In this document: one piece after another, positions 3,382 to 5,380 of the stretch
How positions within the stretch are numbered: position 1 is the first letter of the stretch
Layout: every line of letters starts with the position of its first letter
DNA from: an uncultured delta proteobacterium
GTDB lineage: Bacteria; Myxococcota_A; Polyangia; Polyangiales; Ga0077539
Direction of reading: 5' to 3'
DNA: 5,380 bases
NCBI GenBank assembly: GCA_903885885.1
Contig: CAISKJ010000476.1
Coordinates: 1 to 5,380, forward strand
Made by a program: the position numbers and the translations under genes
The notes under the pieces: generated by a model
What the model saw: only the letters and a program-made list of their open reading frames with translations
Database searches by the model: none
Told to the model about the DNA's origin: nothing

Positions 3382-5380
3382 TCAGCGCACGCAGAGGAAG
3401 ATCTGCGACCCGATGAAGCCCGTCGACGCGTCGACCTCGACGCGCAAGCCCGCGGGAGACGTACCCGCCGCGCACGAGCACGCGCCCGTGAGGGGATTGG
3501 CCGCGCGGCACCCGACGCCGCCGGCCACCCCGTCGTCGACCTGGTACGCCCCGCCGAAGCTCGCGCGCGGCGCCGACGCGAAGGCGCACACCGTAATGGC
3601 CGACCCGATGATGCCGCGGCTCGAGTCGGTGAGCGCGCGAAACGTGACCGCGCTCGCCCCGCCGGGGCACGAGCACGCGCCCGTGTACGGGTTGGCCGCG
3701 CGGCACCCGAGGCCGCCCGCCACGCCGTCGTCGACCTGATAGGCCCCGCCCCAGTCGCCCGTCGCGGGGCCGCCGCAGAGGGTGATGTTGCCGCCGTGCT
3801 GCGTGCCGCGGCCGACGCAGTCGTTGATGACGCGCAGGCTCACGTTGGTGCCGAAGCCCGCGGGGCAGCCGCACGCGACGGACGCGAGGGGGTTGCCGTT
3901 CATGCACGCGGCGCAGCCCGGATCGCTGGTTTCGAAGCCGCCGCCGAAGCTCTGGCAGGTGCCCTCGCGGCACACGCCGGTGGGGCAGGCGCGCCCGCAG
4001 GCGCCGCAGTTCGACGCGTTGGTGTTGGTGTTCACCTCGCACCCGTCGGCGGGATTGCCGTTGCAGTCGGCGAAGCCCGCCGCGCACGCGACGACGGTGC
4101 ACGCGCCGCCCGCGCAGCCCGCGGTGGCCACGTTGGAGAGGGCGCACACGCGCCCGCACGATCCGCAGTTGCGCGGGTCGGTGAGGGCGCTCACCTCGCA
4201 GCCGCTGGTGGGGTTCATGTCGCAGTCGGCGAAGCCCGCGTTGCAGCTCGCCACGATGCAGCGCGCGCTCGCGCACGCCGGCGTCGCGTTGGAGAGCGCG
4301 CACGCCGCGCCGCAGCTCCCGCAGGCGCTCACGGTGCTCGCGAGGTTGGTCTCGCACCCGTTCGCCGGGTTGCCGTCGCAGTCGGCGAAGCCCGCGGCGC
4401 AGCTCGCCACGGCGCAGCGCCCCGCAGTGCAGGTCGCCGTCGCGTTGGAGAGCGAGCACGCCATGCCGCAGCCGCCGCACGCCGCCGTCGCGGTGCGCGT
4501 GTCGGTCTCGCAGCCGTTGGTGGCGCTGCCGTCACAATCGGCGAGGCCCGCGTTGCACGCGCCGACGGCGCAGCGGCCGCCCGCGCACGCCGCCGTGGCG
4601 CCCGGCACGTCGCACGCCGTACCGCAGCCGCCGCAGTTGCGCGGGTCGCCGTTGAGGTCGACCTCGCAGCCGTTGGCGGCGCTGCGGTCGCAGTCGCCGC
4701 GCCCCGCGGAGCAGGTCGCGAGGCCGCACGCGCCCGCGACGCACGCGGGCGTTCCGCCGGCCACGGTGCATGCGTTGCGACACGCTCCGCAGTGCGACAC
4801 GTCGCTCTGGAGGTTGACCTCGCAGCCGTCGGCGGGGTCGCCGTTGCAGTCGGCGAAGCCCGCGTCGCACATGGCGATCGCGCAGCGCGCGGCGGCGCAG
4901 GTGGAGCTCGCGTGGGCGAGGTCGCAGACGCGCCCGCAGGCGCCGCAGTTGCGCGCGTCGTTGCGGAGCTCGGCCTCGCACCCGTTGGTGGGCTCACCGT
5001 CGCAGTCGAGAAAGCCCATGACGCACGAGGTGACGCAGCGCCCGCCGAGGCACCCGGGGAACGCGTTGGCGCGCGCAGGACACGCCGCGCCGCACGCGCC
5101 GCAGTTGGAGACGGCGGTGTTGGTGTCGGTCTCGCATCCGTTGGTGGGGTTGCCGTCGCAGTCGCCGAAGCCCGCGGCGCACGCGGCCACGGCGCAGCGC
5201 CCCGCCACGCAGGCCGCCGTCGCGTTGGGCGGGTTGCACGCGGTGCTGCACGCGCCGCAGCGGGTGGGGTCGCGCGTGAGGTCGGTCTCGCAGCCGTTGG
5301 CCGGGTTGCCGTCGCAGTCGGCGAAGCCCGCGGCGCACACGAACTCGCAGCGCCCCGCGGTGCACTGCGCGGTCGCGTTG
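3382..5380 (-). CDS. Secreted cysteine-rich tandem-repeat protein, N-terminus outside window
   Basis: The frame is open to the right edge, so the gene is partial: 665 residues are visible and the true start is beyond the window. The GTG at 5338-5340 is an internal Val codon, because the 13 residues before it match the end of a repeat unit (an NATA stretch, then two Cys). Nine units of about 52 residues follow, each with eight Cys in the order C-x6-C, GCE, NCG-x-C, AC, C, RC; the DCDGNP-x-NGCE core is best conserved. A different C-terminal region holds three Gly/Cys modules, ending FLCVR and a TGA at 3384-3382. The 72 repeat cysteines imply an exported, disulfide-bonded, rod-like protein on the surface or outside the cell. 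Such DCDG/NGCE repeat proteins are, from memory, frequent in myxobacteria, where function is unknown and automatic product names are unreliable. No enzyme motif or C-terminal membrane anchor is visible. It lies 55 bp upstream of the channel gene on the same strand. Confidence 0.9.
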   Translation of the reverse strand, partial: NATAQCTAGRCEFVCAAGFADCDGNPANGCETDLTRDPTRCGACSTACNPPNATAACVAGRCAVAACAAGFGDCDGNPTNGCETDTNTAVSNCGACGAACPARANAFPGCLGGRCVTSCVMGFLDCDGEPTNGCEAELRNDARNCGACGRVCDLAHASSTCAAARCAIAMCDAGFADCNGDPADGCEVNLQSDVSHCGACRNACTVAGGTPACVAGACGLATCSAGRGDCDRSAANGCEVDLNGDPRNCGGCGTACDVPGATAACAGGRCAVGACNAGLADCDGSATNGCETDTRTATAACGGCGMACSLSNATATCTAGRCAVASCAAGFADCDGNPANGCETNLASTVSACGSCGAACALSNATPACASARCIVASCNAGFADCDMNPTSGCEVSALTDPRNCGSCGRVCALSNVATAGCAGGACTVVACAAGFADCNGNPADGCEVNTNTNASNCGACGRACPTGVCREGTCQSFGGGFETSDPGCAACMNGNPLASVACGCPAGFGTNVSLRVINDCVGRGTQHGGNITLCGGPATGDWGGAYQVDDGVAGGLGCRAANPYTGACSCPGGASAVTFRALTDSSRGIIGSAITVCAFASAPRASFGGAYQVDDGVAGGVGCRAANPLTGACSCAAGTSPAGLRVEVDASTGFIGSQIFLCVR
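3385..3945 (-). repeat. Three C-terminal Gly/Cys modules of a second repeat type
   Basis: Three related modules close the cysteine-rich protein: 3945-3751 (65 codons), 3750-3556 (65) and 3555-3385 (57). Modules 2 and 3 share the blocks GGAYQVDDGVAGG, GCRAANP, TGACSC and IGS-x-I ahead of a final Cys. Their DNA is nearly identical around 3531-3557 and 3726-3752, which suggests recent duplication. Module 1 is diverged (GGGFETSDPG, CGCPAGF, then NITLC) and has two extra cysteines, possibly an additional disulfide. Alternating hydrophobic segments suggest a small beta-rich domain. I do not recognise it as a named family. Its terminal position suggests a binding head or an export/anchoring signal, but that is inference. 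Confidence 0.8.
3946..5337 (-). repeat. Nine tandem 8-Cys protein repeats (~156 bp units)
   Basis: Unit boundaries, each starting at the first Cys, are 5337-5182, 5181-5026, 5025-4870, 4869-4714, 4713-4558, 4557-4402, 4401-4246, 4245-4087 and 4086-3946. The first seven are exactly 52 codons, the eighth 53 and the last 47, shortened between its sixth and eighth Cys. All nine keep all eight cysteines. DNA identity is locally high around the GFADCDG-encoding block, while the loop between Cys 3 and Cys 4 and the stretch before Cys 7 vary most. A tenth unit is cut by the window edge: its last two Cys are visible at 5340-5380. Confidence 0.93.

Noticed and set aside
3314..4480. 388-codon minus-strand frame across the cysteine-rich gene
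   Set aside because: It is an Arg/Leu-rich periodic shadow of the 8-Cys repeats in another frame; its periodicity comes from the true repeats.
3946..5337. CRISPR-like regular repeats
   Set aside because: The 156-bp periodicity is in-frame coding repetition with variable DNA, not short identical repeats with unique spacers.
5338..5340. GTG as true start of the cysteine-rich protein
   Set aside because: Thirteen further in-frame codons up to the edge match the end of a repeat unit, and no signal peptide follows this codon.

Overview
This is a very GC-rich window in which every supportable gene lies on the minus strand and reads from right to left. Extreme third-position GC, a long secreted protein made of eight-cysteine repeats, and a dispersed hairpin repeat suggest a large deltaproteobacterial-type genome, most likely a myxobacterium of the Polyangia kind. 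This assignment is inferred from style, not from a marker gene.

Layout in transcription order. (1) 5380-3382: the C-terminal part of a large cysteine-rich repeat protein whose start lies beyond the right edge. Nine complete 8-Cys units are followed by three related Gly/Cys modules of another kind. (2) 3381-3327: a 55-bp gap. A 48-bp hairpin (3323-3370) reaches from this gap into the next gene and covers its start codon. (3) 3326-897: the highlight, an 809-residue protein. Its N-terminal part is a complete prokaryotic pentameric ligand-gated ion channel (signal peptide, extracellular beta domain with the Pro-loop, M1-M4). Its C-terminal part is a complete family 5 (oligopeptide-type) solute-binding domain, fused directly after M4. 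(4) 900-406: an endonuclease V family protein of the short type, starting at a GTG that overlaps the channel gene's stop (GTGA). (5) 409-137: a short reading frame starting at another GTGA overlap. Its protein-like stretch appears to continue in a different frame, so it looks like a frameshifted remnant. (6) 77-1: a G/C-rich hairpin and direct repeat of a dispersed intergenic type, which ends the gene group.

How the parts may work together: the short gap and the two stop/start overlaps suggest that channel, nuclease and small frame are co-transcribed, perhaps with the cysteine-rich protein. Topology predicts that the binding domain after M4 sits in the periplasm beside the channel's own ligand-binding domain. 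This would make the protein a candidate solute- or peptide-sensing ion channel. No ABC permease or ATPase gene is visible to give the binding domain a conventional transport role. The link to endonuclease V may be positional only.
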